A stretch of DNA of 64,000 nucleotides from Hugenholtzia roseola DSM 9546 (GCF_000422585.1 NZ_KE383883.1:62001-126000); one strand, 5' to 3'. Counted from the first letter of the stretch, positions 1-9,143 are shown. A program made the numbers and translations. The notes: generated by a model not told the origin, from the sequence alone.

Positions 1-1186
1 CATTACCCGTTCGGAAGATTGGATTTTTGAAGTGGCAAATTTTATAGAATTAGGTGAAAAAGGGACGCTAATTTGGGGCGGCTTGGCGCAGCGCATTTCG
101 GGCAATCAGACCTTTCCTATCAGCCTAAGACGCGAAAAGACAGAGGAATTTCCATACGAAGCCGTCGGTTTTGGTAGCTATAATATCTTCGACTTCAATC
201 TTGGGCGCAATCCTGCCCCTCCTTATATCATCGAACCCTATCGGGAAACGTGGTTTTCGGGCTACTTACAAACCGATTATCGCCTTTCTTCGCATTTTAA
301 AATTGTTGTAGGGGGACAACTGAATAAAGCCGCGCAGGTTGCACTCGATTTTGTGCCGCGTCTTGCCCTTATTGCAAAGGCAAACGATTATGTGGGTGCA
401 AAACTGTTGTACGGCGAAGCCTTCCGCGTAGGTGCGTCTTCCGAGCGTTTTATTCGCGTTAATTTTGTCTTTGGCAATCCGAATTTGCTACCCGAAAAAG
501 TCAGGACTGCCGAATTTAGTCTTTATTACAACGACCCCAATCAATTTTCAAACCTCACCCTAACCTATTTCCAAAACCGCCAACGCAATATCATTACGCG
601 CTCTTCGAAGGCTGCCCAAGACAACAACATTCCCGCCTTCGAATACTTCGACAATAGCACCCTACGCCGCTCACAAGGTTTTGAGTTGGAAATAAGCCTC
701 AATCCTTTGGATAGGTTCAAGGTCATGGCGTATGCAAGTGTGATGGAAAGCCAAGATGAGGTTGTGATTCGTAGCAGCAACAATGCACAACAGCAAGACT
801 CGATTATTCGCGTATCTAATTTGCAGGGCATGCCCCAGACGATGGCGAAAGTTGGCATTTCTTATACCGACCCGAAAGGTTTTTCTTTGGGAGTCTTTAA
901 TAGCTTTTTTACGGGCGTAGACATCTTACAAGCCACTCCGCAAGGCGTTGTGCCTATGCCACTTATCAATCCTGCCGCTACCTCTTTTCATTGGCTGACG
1001 GCACAAGTCCAACTTTCAGTAGGCGAACTGCTCACCCTGCCTAATTTAGTGGGCTTAGAAGCCACCTTTTATGGCGAAAACCTCCTCAATCAGCGCGTTA
1101 TGAGCATCGAGCCGCAGCGCAACGTCAATACCCTACCTTCACGTGGAGGACGCAGGTTTTATGCAGGACTGCAATATCGTTTTTAA
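1..1186 (+). CDS. TonB-dependent outer-membrane receptor, C-terminal part (5' truncated by window)
   Basis: The frame is open from base 2 and has no start of its own, so this is the 3' part of a longer gene. The roughly 395 visible residues consist of alternating beta strands typical of the barrel of TonB-dependent receptors. Segments such as GEAFRVGASSERF and LPEKVRTAEFSLYY match the conserved part where these receptors list 'structures found in the family template', and the chain ends in a terminal aromatic strand (GLQYRF) used for BamA-mediated insertion. It probably imports a siderophore, vitamin or glycan breakdown product, but the plug domain lies outside the window and the substrate cannot be told. 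Its stop codon overlaps the stop of the convergent hisIE. Confidence 0.8.
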   Translation, partial: ITRSEDWIFEVANFIELGEKGTLIWGGLAQRISGNQTFPISLRREKTEEFPYEAVGFGSYNIFDFNLGRNPAPPYIIEPYRETWFSGYLQTDYRLSSHFKIVVGGQLNKAAQVALDFVPRLALIAKANDYVGAKLLYGEAFRVGASSERFIRVNFVFGNPNLLPEKVRTAEFSLYYNDPNQFSNLTLTYFQNRQRNIITRSSKAAQDNNIPAFEYFDNSTLRRSQGFELEISLNPLDRFKVMAYASVMESQDEVVIRSSNNAQQQDSIIRVSNLQGMPQTMAKVGISYTDPKGFSLGVFNSFFTGVDILQATPQGVVPMPLINPAATSFHWLTAQVQLSVGELLTLPNLVGLEATFYGENLLNQRVMSIEPQRNVNTLPSRGGRRFYAGLQYRF

Positions 1187-1794
1187 CGATTTCTTTTTTC
1201 TAATACCGAAACGATGTCGGCAAGGGTTAGGTCTTGTGCAGCCAAAAGCACCAAGAAATGGTACAATAAATCGGCACTTTCTTCTTCAAATCGTAGCTTA
1301 TCGCCTTTTACCGCCTCGATGACGCTTTCTACCGCCTCCTCGCCTACCTTCTGCGCAATTTTAGGAATCCCCTTTCTAAAAAGCGATACGGTGTAAGAAG
1401 TCGCCTCTGGATTGTCAATTTCTTTTTTTCGCTCCTGAATAAGATTTTCCAAGCGTTTCAAAAAGGCAAGTTCGGCACTCGAATCTTGATTGGGTTCATC
1501 AAAACAGGTATCACTGCCTGTATGACACACACCTCCCGTAGGATTTGCTTGGATAAGAAGGGTATCATTGTCGCAATCCAATTTATGCGAAACTACATGT
1601 AGAAAATTGCCAGAGGTTTCACCTTTCGTCCAAAGTCTATTTTTGGTACGGCTAAAAAAGGTAACGACCTTTTCGTCTAAGGTCTTCAAATAAGCGGCTT
1701 GGTTCATAAAGCCCAACATCAAGACTTTTTGCGTTTGTGCGTCTTGGACAACAACGGGGAGCAGTCCGCCTAATTTTTCGAAATCTGGCTGCAT
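1183..1794 (-). CDS. hisIE: Bifunctional phosphoribosyl-AMP cyclohydrolase / phosphoribosyl-ATP pyrophosphatase
   Basis: Catalyses steps 2 and 3 of histidine biosynthesis in the cytoplasm. The N-terminal half (about residues 1-105) is the cyclohydrolase HisI, with the metal-binding cluster D73-C-D75-x-D77 and the zinc ligands C90, H91 and C97 (GGVCHTGSDTC). The C-terminal half (about 107-203) is the all-alpha HisE domain, with the GEEAVE and EESADLLYH motifs that bind magnesium and pyrophosphate. The frame stays open further upstream to 1929, but that part is low-complexity and overlaps the 3' end of dnaB, so the ATG at 1794 (MQPDFEKLGG) is preferred. No other his gene is nearby. Its stop overlaps the stop of the receptor gene on the other strand by 4 bases. 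Confidence 0.95.
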   Translation of the reverse strand: MQPDFEKLGGLLPVVVQDAQTQKVLMLGFMNQAAYLKTLDEKVVTFFSRTKNRLWTKGETSGNFLHVVSHKLDCDNDTLLIQANPTGGVCHTGSDTCFDEPNQDSSAELAFLKRLENLIQERKKEIDNPEATSYTVSLFRKGIPKIAQKVGEEAVESVIEAVKGDKLRFEEESADLLYHFLVLLAAQDLTLADIVSVLEKRNR

Positions 1795-1879
1795 GAAATT
1801 GATTGGGGTAAAACGATAAAACAGAACGATAAAACAGAACGGTAAGACAAAATAAGAAGAAAGAAAAGGGCTTGAAGAT

Positions 1880-4402
1880 TTAGAAAGGCGGCTCCTCGTC
1901 GAAATCATTTTTAGAAAAGGGGGCTGCATTGGGGTTGTTCGCCTTGCTGGGCAGCGCGTCCATGATGTCGGAAAAGCCGTCGTCTATGCCGCCGAAATCA
2001 TCTTGGGCATATCCGCCGCCTGTGTCTTCCAAATCTTTAAACTTGACAAAACTCTTTTCGAAGCGCAAACGAATGGTATCGATAGAGCCGTGTCGGTTTT
2101 TGGCTACAATAACTTCGGCGACATTTTTGGTGCTTTCACCATTTTCAAATTCGGTAATTTCGTAGTATTCAGGGCGATAGAGAAAAAGCACCATATCGGC
2201 ATCTTGTTCTATCGAACCCGATTCCCTTAAATCCGAAAGTTGCGGCTTTTTGTCGCCTCCGCGCGTTTCTACGGCACGCGAAAGCTGTGAGAGTGCCAAA
2301 ACAGGCACGTTGAGTTCTTTGGCAAGCTGTTTTAAAGCTCGCGAAATGCTGGCAATTTCCTGCTCACGATTGCCCTGCTTGCTCGATTCGCCCGTCATGA
2401 GCTGCAAGTAGTCGATGATAATCAGGTCGATGCCGTGTTGGGCTTTGAGCCTGCGGCATTTTGCTCGCAATTCCAAAATAGAAATGGCAGGCGTGTCGTC
2501 TATAAAAAGTTTTGCCTGCGCCAAAGAGCCTGTTTTTTTCAGAAGCTGCTCCCATTCGTATTCCTGCAATTTGGCACTTCTCAATTTTTCACTCTCAATT
2601 TCGGCTTCCCCCGACATCATACGCAAGAGCAACTGTTCAGACGACATCTCCAAAGAAAAAATCGCAACCGAACGATGAAAAGGATTCATGGCAGCATTTC
2701 GCGCCGCCGAAAGGACAAAGGCAGTGTTGTGCGTTAGGGTAAAATCATTGGTCAGATACAAATGGTCGGGGCTGCCAATCTGAATACACTGCGTTTCTAC
2801 CGTTTCTTTGTAGGCGACGGCAGTGATGTATTTGAAAAGTGGCATAGGCGACTTTCCTAAGGCTTTTCCTACGCGCAAGTCGAAAAGGGCTTCGGGAAGT
2901 TCGAAGTGCAAGCCGTCTTTTTCATACTTTGCCCAACCGCCCAAAGAGCGAATCAGAAAGAGCAAATCTTTGATAAAAGGCTGATTGTGTTCGGGTTCGA
3001 AAATCGGATATACGCCCTGCGATTTGTCTTGTGCAAACTGACTTTGCGGATAACCCTGCTCCAAAATGCCCTCTAAAAGTTCCAATCGCTGCTCCAAACT
3101 ACCCCAAAGGTAGGATTCTGGAATGGAAATAGGTAAGTTTTCAAATTCATTGAACAATTCCTTCAACTGACTGCGCAAAGGTTCAAGTGGCACTAAGTCT
3201 TTTTCTACAAGATGGCGCAAGTTGCGATTAGAGAGCAAAAAGCCCACGCCATAGGGCGGAAAATCGTATGTTTTTGGCTCAAATTGAAGCGGTTGCACAA
3301 GGGGAATGTAGTGATTGGGCGTGCCGTCGGGCAGATAGAGCGTATCTAAAATTTCGGCTAAGGAGCGTACTTTGCCGATACCGACCTTATCTGAACCCAA
3401 GTTTGTATCTGAATTTGTATCTGAATTTGTGCCTAATATGTGGGCATCAAGTTCTGCCTGTGCATCAAGTTCTGCCTGCATTGCCGAAAACCAAAGATGC
3501 TCCAAACAGCAAGTAGCCGACGTGCCATCATCAAAAAAGACCTCATACACATCTTTTTTACCCTGCGGAAAGATGCCCACAAGGGGATAGAAAACTCCGT
3601 CGCTGCCTGCAATGCGGTCTTCTACTGTTAGGTCGCCCATTTTTTTCCAACCCTTTGCGGTGAGCAAAAGGGCATCAAGGGGCTGCGCTTTACCCATAGC
3701 AGGGCGTGCCGCAATGATGACCAAGTCGGAAGGCTGCCACCCCGAAGTGAGGCGGTCTAAGTTGGTAAAACCGCTGGCTACGCCCGTAAGTCCGTCTTTA
3801 TTTTTGCGCTTTTCTGCAATTTCTTTAATCGTTTTGGTAAAGACGCTCTGCATATCGGCGGCTTTTTTTCGAATAGTAGCCTCTGCCAAATCAAAAAGGT
3901 GCTGTTGTGCCGAATCTAATAAGTCAAAGACATCTACCAAATCGTCTAAGGATTCTTGTCCGATTTTATTAGAAATGCTATGCAGTTCGCGCTTGATGGC
4001 TTTTTCCAAGATGATTTGGGCATGATATTGAACGTTTGCCGAAGAATTGACCTCGGCGGTTAGGGCAGCGACAGTGGCTACGCCCCCAATTTTTTCCAAT
4101 TCACCTAAGCGTTTTAGCTCCTCACAAACGGTGAAGATGTCTATCGGATTACCCTTTGCCGAAAGGTTGAGGATAGCTTGATAGATGGTCGCATACGCTG
4201 GCTCATAAAAATGCTTTGCCCGCAAAAACTCCTCTACCTCGCCAATGGCTTCGCGCTCGAGCATCAATGCGCCCAAGACTGCCTTCTCTATGTCGGTAGC
4301 CTGTGGGGGCATGCGTGCGTCTGTGCTTTGAAGCGAAATTTTGCGCACGCGACTATCTTGGCGGCTGCTGTAATAGCCATTGTTTTCGGGTTCTTTGGAC
4401 AT
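1880..4402 (-). CDS. dnaB: Replicative DNA helicase DnaB, interrupted by an in-frame intein
   Basis: The 840-residue precursor consists of DnaB residues 1-238, an intein at 239-559, and DnaB residues 560-840. Without the intein the helicase is 519 residues, a normal length. The N-terminal domain (about 30-180) binds primase and forms the ring collar. The RecA-like ATPase follows with Walker A ARPAMGK/T split by the intein, Walker B LIIIDYLQLM (about 660-669), the DnaB signature around SQLSRAVETR (about 705-714) and the RESGSIEQDAD segment, where other bacteria carry inteins but this one does not. Because the intein lies inside the P-loop, the helicase should be unable to bind ATP until splicing. 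Start ATG at 4402; the gene is monocistronic or followed by hisIE after 85 bases. Confidence 0.97.
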   Translation of the reverse strand: MSKEPENNGYYSSRQDSRVRKISLQSTDARMPPQATDIEKAVLGALMLEREAIGEVEEFLRAKHFYEPAYATIYQAILNLSAKGNPIDIFTVCEELKRLGELEKIGGVATVAALTAEVNSSANVQYHAQIILEKAIKRELHSISNKIGQESLDDLVDVFDLLDSAQQHLFDLAEATIRKKAADMQSVFTKTIKEIAEKRKNKDGLTGVASGFTNLDRLTSGWQPSDLVIIAARPAMGKAQPLDALLLTAKGWKKMGDLTVEDRIAGSDGVFYPLVGIFPQGKKDVYEVFFDDGTSATCCLEHLWFSAMQAELDAQAELDAHILGTNSDTNSDTNLGSDKVGIGKVRSLAEILDTLYLPDGTPNHYIPLVQPLQFEPKTYDFPPYGVGFLLSNRNLRHLVEKDLVPLEPLRSQLKELFNEFENLPISIPESYLWGSLEQRLELLEGILEQGYPQSQFAQDKSQGVYPIFEPEHNQPFIKDLLFLIRSLGGWAKYEKDGLHFELPEALFDLRVGKALGKSPMPLFKYITAVAYKETVETQCIQIGSPDHLYLTNDFTLTHNTAFVLSAARNAAMNPFHRSVAIFSLEMSSEQLLLRMMSGEAEIESEKLRSAKLQEYEWEQLLKKTGSLAQAKLFIDDTPAISILELRAKCRRLKAQHGIDLIIIDYLQLMTGESSKQGNREQEIASISRALKQLAKELNVPVLALSQLSRAVETRGGDKKPQLSDLRESGSIEQDADMVLFLYRPEYYEITEFENGESTKNVAEVIVAKNRHGSIDTIRLRFEKSFVKFKDLEDTGGGYAQDDFGGIDDGFSDIMDALPSKANNPNAAPFSKNDFDEEPPF
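2726..3688 (-). other. Class 3 intein coding segment in the Walker A motif of DnaB, with decayed LAGLIDADG endonuclease
   Basis: This encodes the 321 intein residues A239 to N559 of the precursor. The first residue is Ala, not Cys or Ser, which rules out the ordinary class 1 reaction. The three residues that define class 3 are present: Trp304 in block B (EHLWFSA), Cys539 in block F (TQCIQIG) and Thr557 next to the terminal His558-Asn559 in block G. The +1 extein residue is Thr560. The middle looks like a LAGLIDADG homing endonuclease (PPYGVGFLLSNRNL; IPESYLWGSLEQRLELLEGI; FLIRSLGGWAKY), but the acidic catalytic positions of both helices appear replaced (SNRN and EQGY instead of the usual acidic D/G ends), so it is probably no longer an active nuclease. 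A short repetitive insert (AELDAQAELDA, then NSDTNSDTN) follows block B. Confidence 0.9.
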
Positions 4403-5021
4403 ATCTTGTGGGTATCAAAGAGGCGACATCAAGCAAAACAAGACAAAATCTCCCTTTCGCACCCTCAAAATCAGGCACAAACATTCGTACAAAACAGAGC
4501 CGCACGAAAAGGATAGACTTTTTAGATTGTAAAGTTACGCTTTTTTTTCGAGGGCAATCACACAAATTTGGAAAATTATACCAAAATGCAGCCCCACTCA
4601 AAGTTCAAACAAAGCTCGAACAAAAGACGGACAAGGCAGAGTCTTTTCCCTACCTTTATGAACAATGATATTGAATCCTGCGCAAAGTCTTGTGTTGTCA
4701 AATTTGAAGCGAAATAAAATTTGGGCTGAACTTTTTTTAGGTCTGAAAGCCCTTTCTTATTTCCATCTCACTGCGGATAAGGCAATGCCTTGTCCCTACT
4801 CCTGCGAACAGTGGCACGCCACAAGGTTTCCTACAAAAGTGCCATTTTGTCAGGTTTTGAAAAAAAACAGAAAGGCGCGTGGCTACTTTTTTGCAATTTT
4901 GGCAAAAAAATAGGTCTATCTGTCCCTTTCGCCTTTCCGCTTTGGGCTTGGCATATCAGTTGTTAAAAAGAGGACAAACACAATCATTTTTCATCTACTC
5001 TACAAAAAGAAGTACAACCTC
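4403..5021. other. Divergent intergenic region between dnaB and dnaK
   Basis: 619 bases between the divergently transcribed dnaB and dnaK. The only recognisable element is a degenerate copy of the dispersed repeat (4690-4800). The short open frames here are interrupted and resemble nothing known. No convincing TAnnTTTG box was found for dnaK, and no CIRCE-type inverted repeat was seen. Confidence 0.5.
4690..4800 (+). repeat. Degenerate copy of the dispersed MITE-like repeat (family A)
   Basis: Shares the internal blocks of the family: TCAAATTTGAAGCGAAATAA, AGGTCTGAAAGCCCTTT, a TTATTTCCATCTCACTGCGG stretch, and the palindrome at 4775-4795 (GGATAAGGCA-A-TGCCTTGTCC, one mismatch). The terminal inverted repeats seen in complete copies are lost. 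Confidence 0.75.
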
Positions 5022-6938
5022 ATGGGAAAAATTATAGGCATAGACTTAGGAACGACCAACTCTTGCGTATCAGTTATGGAAGGCAATGAGCCTGTCGTTA
5101 TCACCAATAGCGAAGGGAAACGCACTACCCCCTCTATCGTCGCTTTTATGGACAACGGCGAGCGCAAAGTAGGCGACCCTGCCAAACGCCAAGCGATAAC
5201 CAACCCCGACAAAACTATCGCGTCTATCAAACGCTTTATGGGACGCTCTTTTGCCGAAGTGCAGGGCGAAACCAAATACATTTCTTACAAATTAGCACAA
5301 GGGGCAAATAATACACCGCGCGTTCAGATTAAAGACCGTATGTATTCGCCACAGGAGATTTCGGCAATGGTCTTGCAAAAGATGAAAGCCACAGCCGAAG
5401 ACTATTTAGGCACGACTGTAACCGAAGCCGTTATCACCGTTCCTGCTTATTTCAATGACGCGCAACGCCAAGCCACGATTGAGGCGGGTGAAATTGCAGG
5501 TCTGAAAGTGCGCCGTATCATCAACGAACCCACAGCGGCTGCCTTAGCCTACGGTTTGGATAAGAAAAGCCAAGACCTAAAAATTGCCGTCTTCGACTTA
5601 GGCGGGGGTACTTTTGATATTTCTATCCTCGAATTAGGTGATGGCGTTTTCGAGGTAAAATCTACCAACGGCGATACCCACTTAGGCGGCGACGATTTTG
5701 ACCAAGTTATCATCGACTGGCTTGCCGAACAGTTCCAAAACGATTATAGCGTAGATTTGCGCAAAGACCCAATGGCTTTGCAGCGTTTGAAGGAAGCGGC
5801 AGAGAAAGCCAAAATTGAGCTTTCAAGTTCTACCCAAACCGAAATCAATTTGCCTTACATCATGCCTATCGATGGCGTGCCGAAGCACTTAGTAACCACG
5901 CTTACTCGTGCCAAATTTGAGCAAATCGCTGATAGCCTTGTGCGCCGCACCTTAGAGCCTTGCAAAAAGGCACTCGCTGATGCAGGCATGAACGCCAGCG
6001 AAGTTGATGAAGTTATCTTGGTAGGGGGTTCTACCCGTATTCCTAAAATTCAGGAAGAGGTAGAAAAATTCTTCGGCAAAAAGCCCTCTAAGGGTGTCAA
6101 TCCCGACGAAGTAGTGGCAGTAGGCGCGGCTATTCAGGGCGGTGTCTTGACAGGTGAAGTGAAAGACGTACTCCTTTTAGACGTTACGCCACTTTCTTTG
6201 GGTATCGAAACAATGGGCGGCGTATTTACCAAGCTCATCGAATCTAACACGACCATTCCTACCAAAAAATCGCAGACCTTTTCTACTGCTGCCGACAGTC
6301 AGCCTTCGGTAGAAATTCACGTCTTACAAGGCGAGCGCAGCATGGCAAAAGACAACAAGACCATCGGACGCTTCCACTTAGACGGTATCCCCCCTGCACC
6401 GCGCGGAATCCCACAAATTGAAGTAACCTTTGATATTGACGCAAACGGGGTTATCAACGTTTCGGCAAAAGACTTAGGTACGAACAAGGAGCAAAAAATC
6501 CGCATTGAGGCTTCTTCTGGTCTTACAGACGAAGAAATCAAGCGTATGAAGCGCGAAGCCGAAGCCAATGCCGCTGCCGACAAAGAGTTCAAAGAAAAGG
6601 TAGATGCCGTCAATCAAGCCGACTCGATGATTTATCAGACCGAAAAACAACTCAAAGAATTTGGCGATAAACTTTCAGAAGGCAACAAGACCGCTATCCA
6701 ATCTGCCCTCGACGACCTCCGCAAAGCGCATGCCGCACAAGATGCAAACGGCATCAAAACCGCTTTGGAAACCCTACAAGCCGCTTGGAACGCTGCCTCG
6801 CAAGAAATGTACGCCGCCGCAGGTGCAGCAGGAACTGACCCCAACGCAGGCGCGACAGGTTCGGCAGCAGGCGCGGAAAACAAAGGCGCAGACGACGTTA
6901 CAGATGTAGATTATGAAGAAGTAGATGGTAAAAAATAA
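5022..6938 (+). CDS. dnaK: Molecular chaperone DnaK (Hsp70)
   Basis: ATP-driven chaperone that binds exposed hydrophobic peptide segments together with DnaJ and GrpE. The 638 residues are the full family length. The actin-like ATPase domain opens with [17 protein letters not shown] and carries the phosphate-2 loop [14 protein letters not shown] and the adenosine motif [11 protein letters not shown]. The linker [15 protein letters not shown] leads into the beta-sandwich substrate domain, followed by the helical lid from about residue 500. The tail is Ala/Gly-rich and ends in an acidic stretch ([15 protein letters not shown]) typical of DnaK. Start at the ATG in CTCATGGG. The gene stands alone here: dnaJ and grpE are not adjacent, and a strong terminator follows. 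Confidence 0.98.
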   Translation: MGKIIGIDLGTTNSCVSVMEGNEPVVITNSEGKRTTPSIVAFMDNGERKVGDPAKRQAITNPDKTIASIKRFMGRSFAEVQGETKYISYKLAQGANNTPRVQIKDRMYSPQEISAMVLQKMKATAEDYLGTTVTEAVITVPAYFNDAQRQATIEAGEIAGLKVRRIINEPTAAALAYGLDKKSQDLKIAVFDLGGGTFDISILELGDGVFEVKSTNGDTHLGGDDFDQVIIDWLAEQFQNDYSVDLRKDPMALQRLKEAAEKAKIELSSSTQTEINLPYIMPIDGVPKHLVTTLTRAKFEQIADSLVRRTLEPCKKALADAGMNASEVDEVILVGGSTRIPKIQEEVEKFFGKKPSKGVNPDEVVAVGAAIQGGVLTGEVKDVLLLDVTPLSLGIETMGGVFTKLIESNTTIPTKKSQTFSTAADSQPSVEIHVLQGERSMAKDNKTIGRFHLDGIPPAPRGIPQIEVTFDIDANGVINVSAKDLGTNKEQKIRIEASSGLTDEEIKRMKREAEANAAADKEFKEKVDAVNQADSMIYQTEKQLKEFGDKLSEGNKTAIQSALDDLRKAHAAQDANGIKTALETLQAAWNAASQEMYAAAGAAGTDPNAGATGSAAGAENKGADDVTDVDYEEVDGKK

Positions 6939-6961
6939 AAAATGATACCGATTTGCTTTAC

Positions 6962-6998
6962 AAAAAAAGCGACTCCTATTGGGGTTGCTTTTTTTTAT
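6962..6998 (+). terminator. Rho-independent terminator of dnaK
   Basis: A 10-bp stem (6967-6976 with 6981-6990, two G:U pairs, TATT loop) followed by a T run. Confidence 0.85.
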
Positions 6999-7096
6999 TT
7001 CTTTAAAAAAGTAAGCAGGTAGAGTTTGATTTAAAATATGATGATTTAAAATTTTAAAAAAATTAGAAAGTTTTGTTTTTATCTAAATATATGCCG

Positions 7097-7177
7097 TTTT
7101 ATTTCAATCCAACTTAGGACAAGGCAGTGCCTTGTCCCTACCTTGACAAACGATTTTTTAAAACTTAACACCACTGC
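7097..7177 (+). repeat. Partial copy of the dispersed MITE-like repeat (family A), right end
   Basis: Contains TTTTATTTCAATC, the perfect palindrome GGACAAGGCA-G-TGCCTTGTCC and a right terminal repeat ending AACTTAACACCACTG. The copy ends directly at the stop codon of tatC. The left end is not recognisable. Confidence 0.75.
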
Positions 7178-7179
7178 CG

Positions 7180-8067
7180 CTAACCCTCCGTTTCCTGATT
7201 TTCGCTTGCCCTAATTTCTATTTCTGCCTGCTTTTGTGCGGCTAATTGGCGGATTCGCTGCCTTTCTACCCAAGCCGAAATAAGGATACTGCCTTCATAC
7301 AAGGCAAAAATGGGAAGGGAAATAATGACCTGACTCACTACGTCGGGCGGCGTGATAATTGCCGAAATGATAAGAATAATGACAATGGCATGGCGACGAA
7401 AGTGGCGCATCAGGGCAGGCGTAGCCAAACCTACCTTCGAGAGGGCAAAAGCAACCATCGGCAGTTGGAACATCAAACCGCAGGCGATAGTGAGCATCGC
7501 CACCGTCGTAACGTAGGAATGAATGTCAATTTCATTGACGATACTGGGGTCTATTTGATAATTAGACAAAAAATTGATAGAAAGTGGCGTGATGATAAAA
7601 TAACCAAATAAAACGCCTATTCCGAAAAGCAAAGACACGAAAAAGGTAGTGCCGCGAATGGTCTGTTTTTCCGAAACATAAAGCGCGGGCTTGACAAATC
7701 GCCACAGTTCCCAAAAAGTATAGGGAAAGGCGCAGACAATACCCACCGCAAAAGAAGCCGCAATGTGCATCGTAAATTGCCCTGTCAGGACGCGATTTTG
7801 AATGATAAAAGGCAACTCTTTGATGCAAATGGCATCAGAAATCTGACACAAGAGCTGGTACGTCCAGAAATCGGCACGCGAAGGAGCTAAGATAATCCCC
7901 CCGAATACGATTTTTTCATTGAGGAAGGCAATGATGCTAAAAACCAAAATAGAAGCAAAGGCACGAATTAAGTGCCAACGCAATTCTTCCAGATGGTCTA
8001 AAAAACTCATCTCCTTTGCCTCTTTCCCCTCGTGGTTGGGCTTTTTTTCCGAATTAGAACGACTCAT
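7180..8067 (-). CDS. tatC: Sec-independent protein translocase subunit TatC
   Basis: Polytopic inner-membrane subunit of the twin-arginine translocase that recognises folded substrates with RR signal peptides. The family start SFLDHLEELRWHLIRA is followed by six hydrophobic segments, and the conserved cytoplasmic-loop FxxxPFW-type region is seen as CAFPYTFWELWRFVKPALY before EKQTIRG. The end is charged (RQRIRQLAAQKQAEIEIRAS). The longest frame begins at 8100, but that codon lies inside the TAnnTTTG box at 8098-8105. The ATG at 8067 is therefore chosen; the ATG at 8010 (MSFLDHLEEL) is also possible. No tatA or tatB is next to it. Confidence 0.95.
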   Translation of the reverse strand: MSRSNSEKKPNHEGKEAKEMSFLDHLEELRWHLIRAFASILVFSIIAFLNEKIVFGGIILAPSRADFWTYQLLCQISDAICIKELPFIIQNRVLTGQFTMHIAASFAVGIVCAFPYTFWELWRFVKPALYVSEKQTIRGTTFFVSLLFGIGVLFGYFIITPLSINFLSNYQIDPSIVNEIDIHSYVTTVAMLTIACGLMFQLPMVAFALSKVGLATPALMRHFRRHAIVIILIISAIITPPDVVSQVIISLPIFALYEGSILISAWVERQRIRQLAAQKQAEIEIRASENQETEG

Positions 8068-8097
8068 GGCGGTATCGGGTTTGAAAATAAACTCGCA

Positions 8098-8132
8098 CAA
8101 AGGTACGAAAAAAAAGCATCTTGATTTTCAAA
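8098..8132 (-). promoter_or_regulatory. Probable tatC promoter
   Basis: On the minus strand there is a TACCTTTG -7 box (8098-8105) and a TTTG -33 element (8129-8132). The spacer is 23, slightly long against the usual 19-21. The box lies 30 bases upstream of the chosen ATG. Confidence 0.5.
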
Positions 8133-8367
8133 ATCTCAAACCCCAAATTTTAAGCGGCTAAGTAACATCTGTTACGAAACGCCTGCCTTTTAAGCCCTAA
8201 CTTTGTAGTATCAAAACAGAAAACGACTTCTTTCCTTTTTGAGTACCCCTTTCTCTATCACGTTGGTTATTGTTTTTATTCTGATTTTATCGCTTATTCT
8301 CTTTCTTATTTTCTCTCTGATTCTTTCTATTCTTTTTTCCACTTTTTCACCCCAAACGAAGAAAAAT

Positions 8368-8661
8368 ATGAACACAAATTTGGCAACTCTCCTAAAAAAT
8401 GGCGAAGGCACTATCGTAGATGTACGCAGTTTTGGCGAATTTATGGGCGGACACCCAGCAGGTGCGCTCAATATCCCCCTACACGAAATTCCAAATCGAG
8501 TAGCAGAAATCAAAGCCCTCAAATCGCCTCTTATCCTCTGTTGTGCTTCGGGCAATCGCAGCGGACAGGCGCAAATGTACCTTTCGGCGCAAGGAATTGA
8601 ATGTTACAATGGTGGCTCTTGGTTAGATGTCAATTATTTGCAGGCACAGACACAAGCCTAA
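8368..8661 (+). CDS. Single-domain rhodanese-like sulfurtransferase
   Basis: 97 residues forming one rhodanese fold. The family signature TIVDVRSFGEFMGGHPAGALNIP is followed by the active-site loop CASGNRS with Cys59 as the expected persulfide carrier. The six-residue loop fits sulfurtransferases rather than Cdc25-like phosphatases. The start is placed at ATG 8368 after a pyrimidine-rich leader. The frame remains open back to a TTG at 8239, and that extension would encode a very hydrophobic Ile/Leu/Ser/Phe segment, so a membrane-anchored form cannot be excluded. First gene of a rhodanese cluster that continues to 10069. The acceptor of the sulfur is unknown. Confidence 0.88.
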   Translation: MNTNLATLLKNGEGTIVDVRSFGEFMGGHPAGALNIPLHEIPNRVAEIKALKSPLILCCASGNRSGQAQMYLSAQGIECYNGGSWLDVNYLQAQTQA

Positions 8662-8783
8662 GCCTTGAAAGGTTAGGTCTGAAAAATTTTGTAATTTGTG
8701 GAGGTAAAAAAGACTTGCTTCCACAAATTACAACTTTAAACTCAAAAACTAAAACTATTTTCTAACACTTTCTCATTTCTAAG

Positions 8784-9107
8784 ATGCTCGAAACACTCAA
8801 AAAACTCTTTGGATTTTCCGCTGCCCCTGCCGTAGATTTCAAAACCTTAGTGGCACAAGGCGCAATTTTGGTGGATGTCCGCAGCCAAGCCGAATTTGCA
8901 GGCGGACACATCAAAGGGGCTATCAACATTCCCCTCGATAGCTTAGAAGCGAATCTGCACAAGCTCAAAGACAAGCAAAAACCCATCATCACACATTGCG
9001 CTTCAGGTAGGCGGAGCGGTATTGCGAAGGGCATTTTGGCTTCAAAAGGCTATGCACAGGTCTATAACGGCGGCGGTTGGCAAGGTTTGAAAGCGAAGTT
9101 AAGCTAA
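8784..9107 (+). CDS. Single-domain rhodanese-like sulfurtransferase
   Basis: 107 residues. An N-terminal amphipathic stretch (LETLKKLFGFSAAPAVDF) precedes the rhodanese domain with VDVRSQAEFAGGHIKGAINI and the loop HCASGRRSG, with Cys72 as the probable catalytic residue. The Arg pair in the loop resembles PspE/GlpE-type thiosulfate sulfurtransferases, but the donor is not known. It follows the previous rhodanese by 122 bases and precedes a small membrane protein by 36 bases on the same strand, so the three are probably co-transcribed. Confidence 0.9.
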   Translation: MLETLKKLFGFSAAPAVDFKTLVAQGAILVDVRSQAEFAGGHIKGAINIPLDSLEANLHKLKDKQKPIITHCASGRRSGIAKGILASKGYAQVYNGGGWQGLKAKLS

Positions 9108-9143
9108 TTATTTTTCAAAATTCTGACTTATTTTCAAAATCAG

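Noticed and set aside
1795-1929. N-terminal extension of HisIE
   Set aside because: It overlaps the dnaB 3' end, has a low-complexity composition, and the enzyme family starts at the internal Met.
1880-4402. DnaB broken by a frameshift or insertion sequence
   Set aside because: The insert is in frame, has intein blocks at both ends, and the flanks join to a normal Walker A motif.
7007-7096. Complete left half of the family A repeat before tatC
   Set aside because: AT-rich but without the CAGTGATGTTAAG end or the AAATTTGAAACG block.
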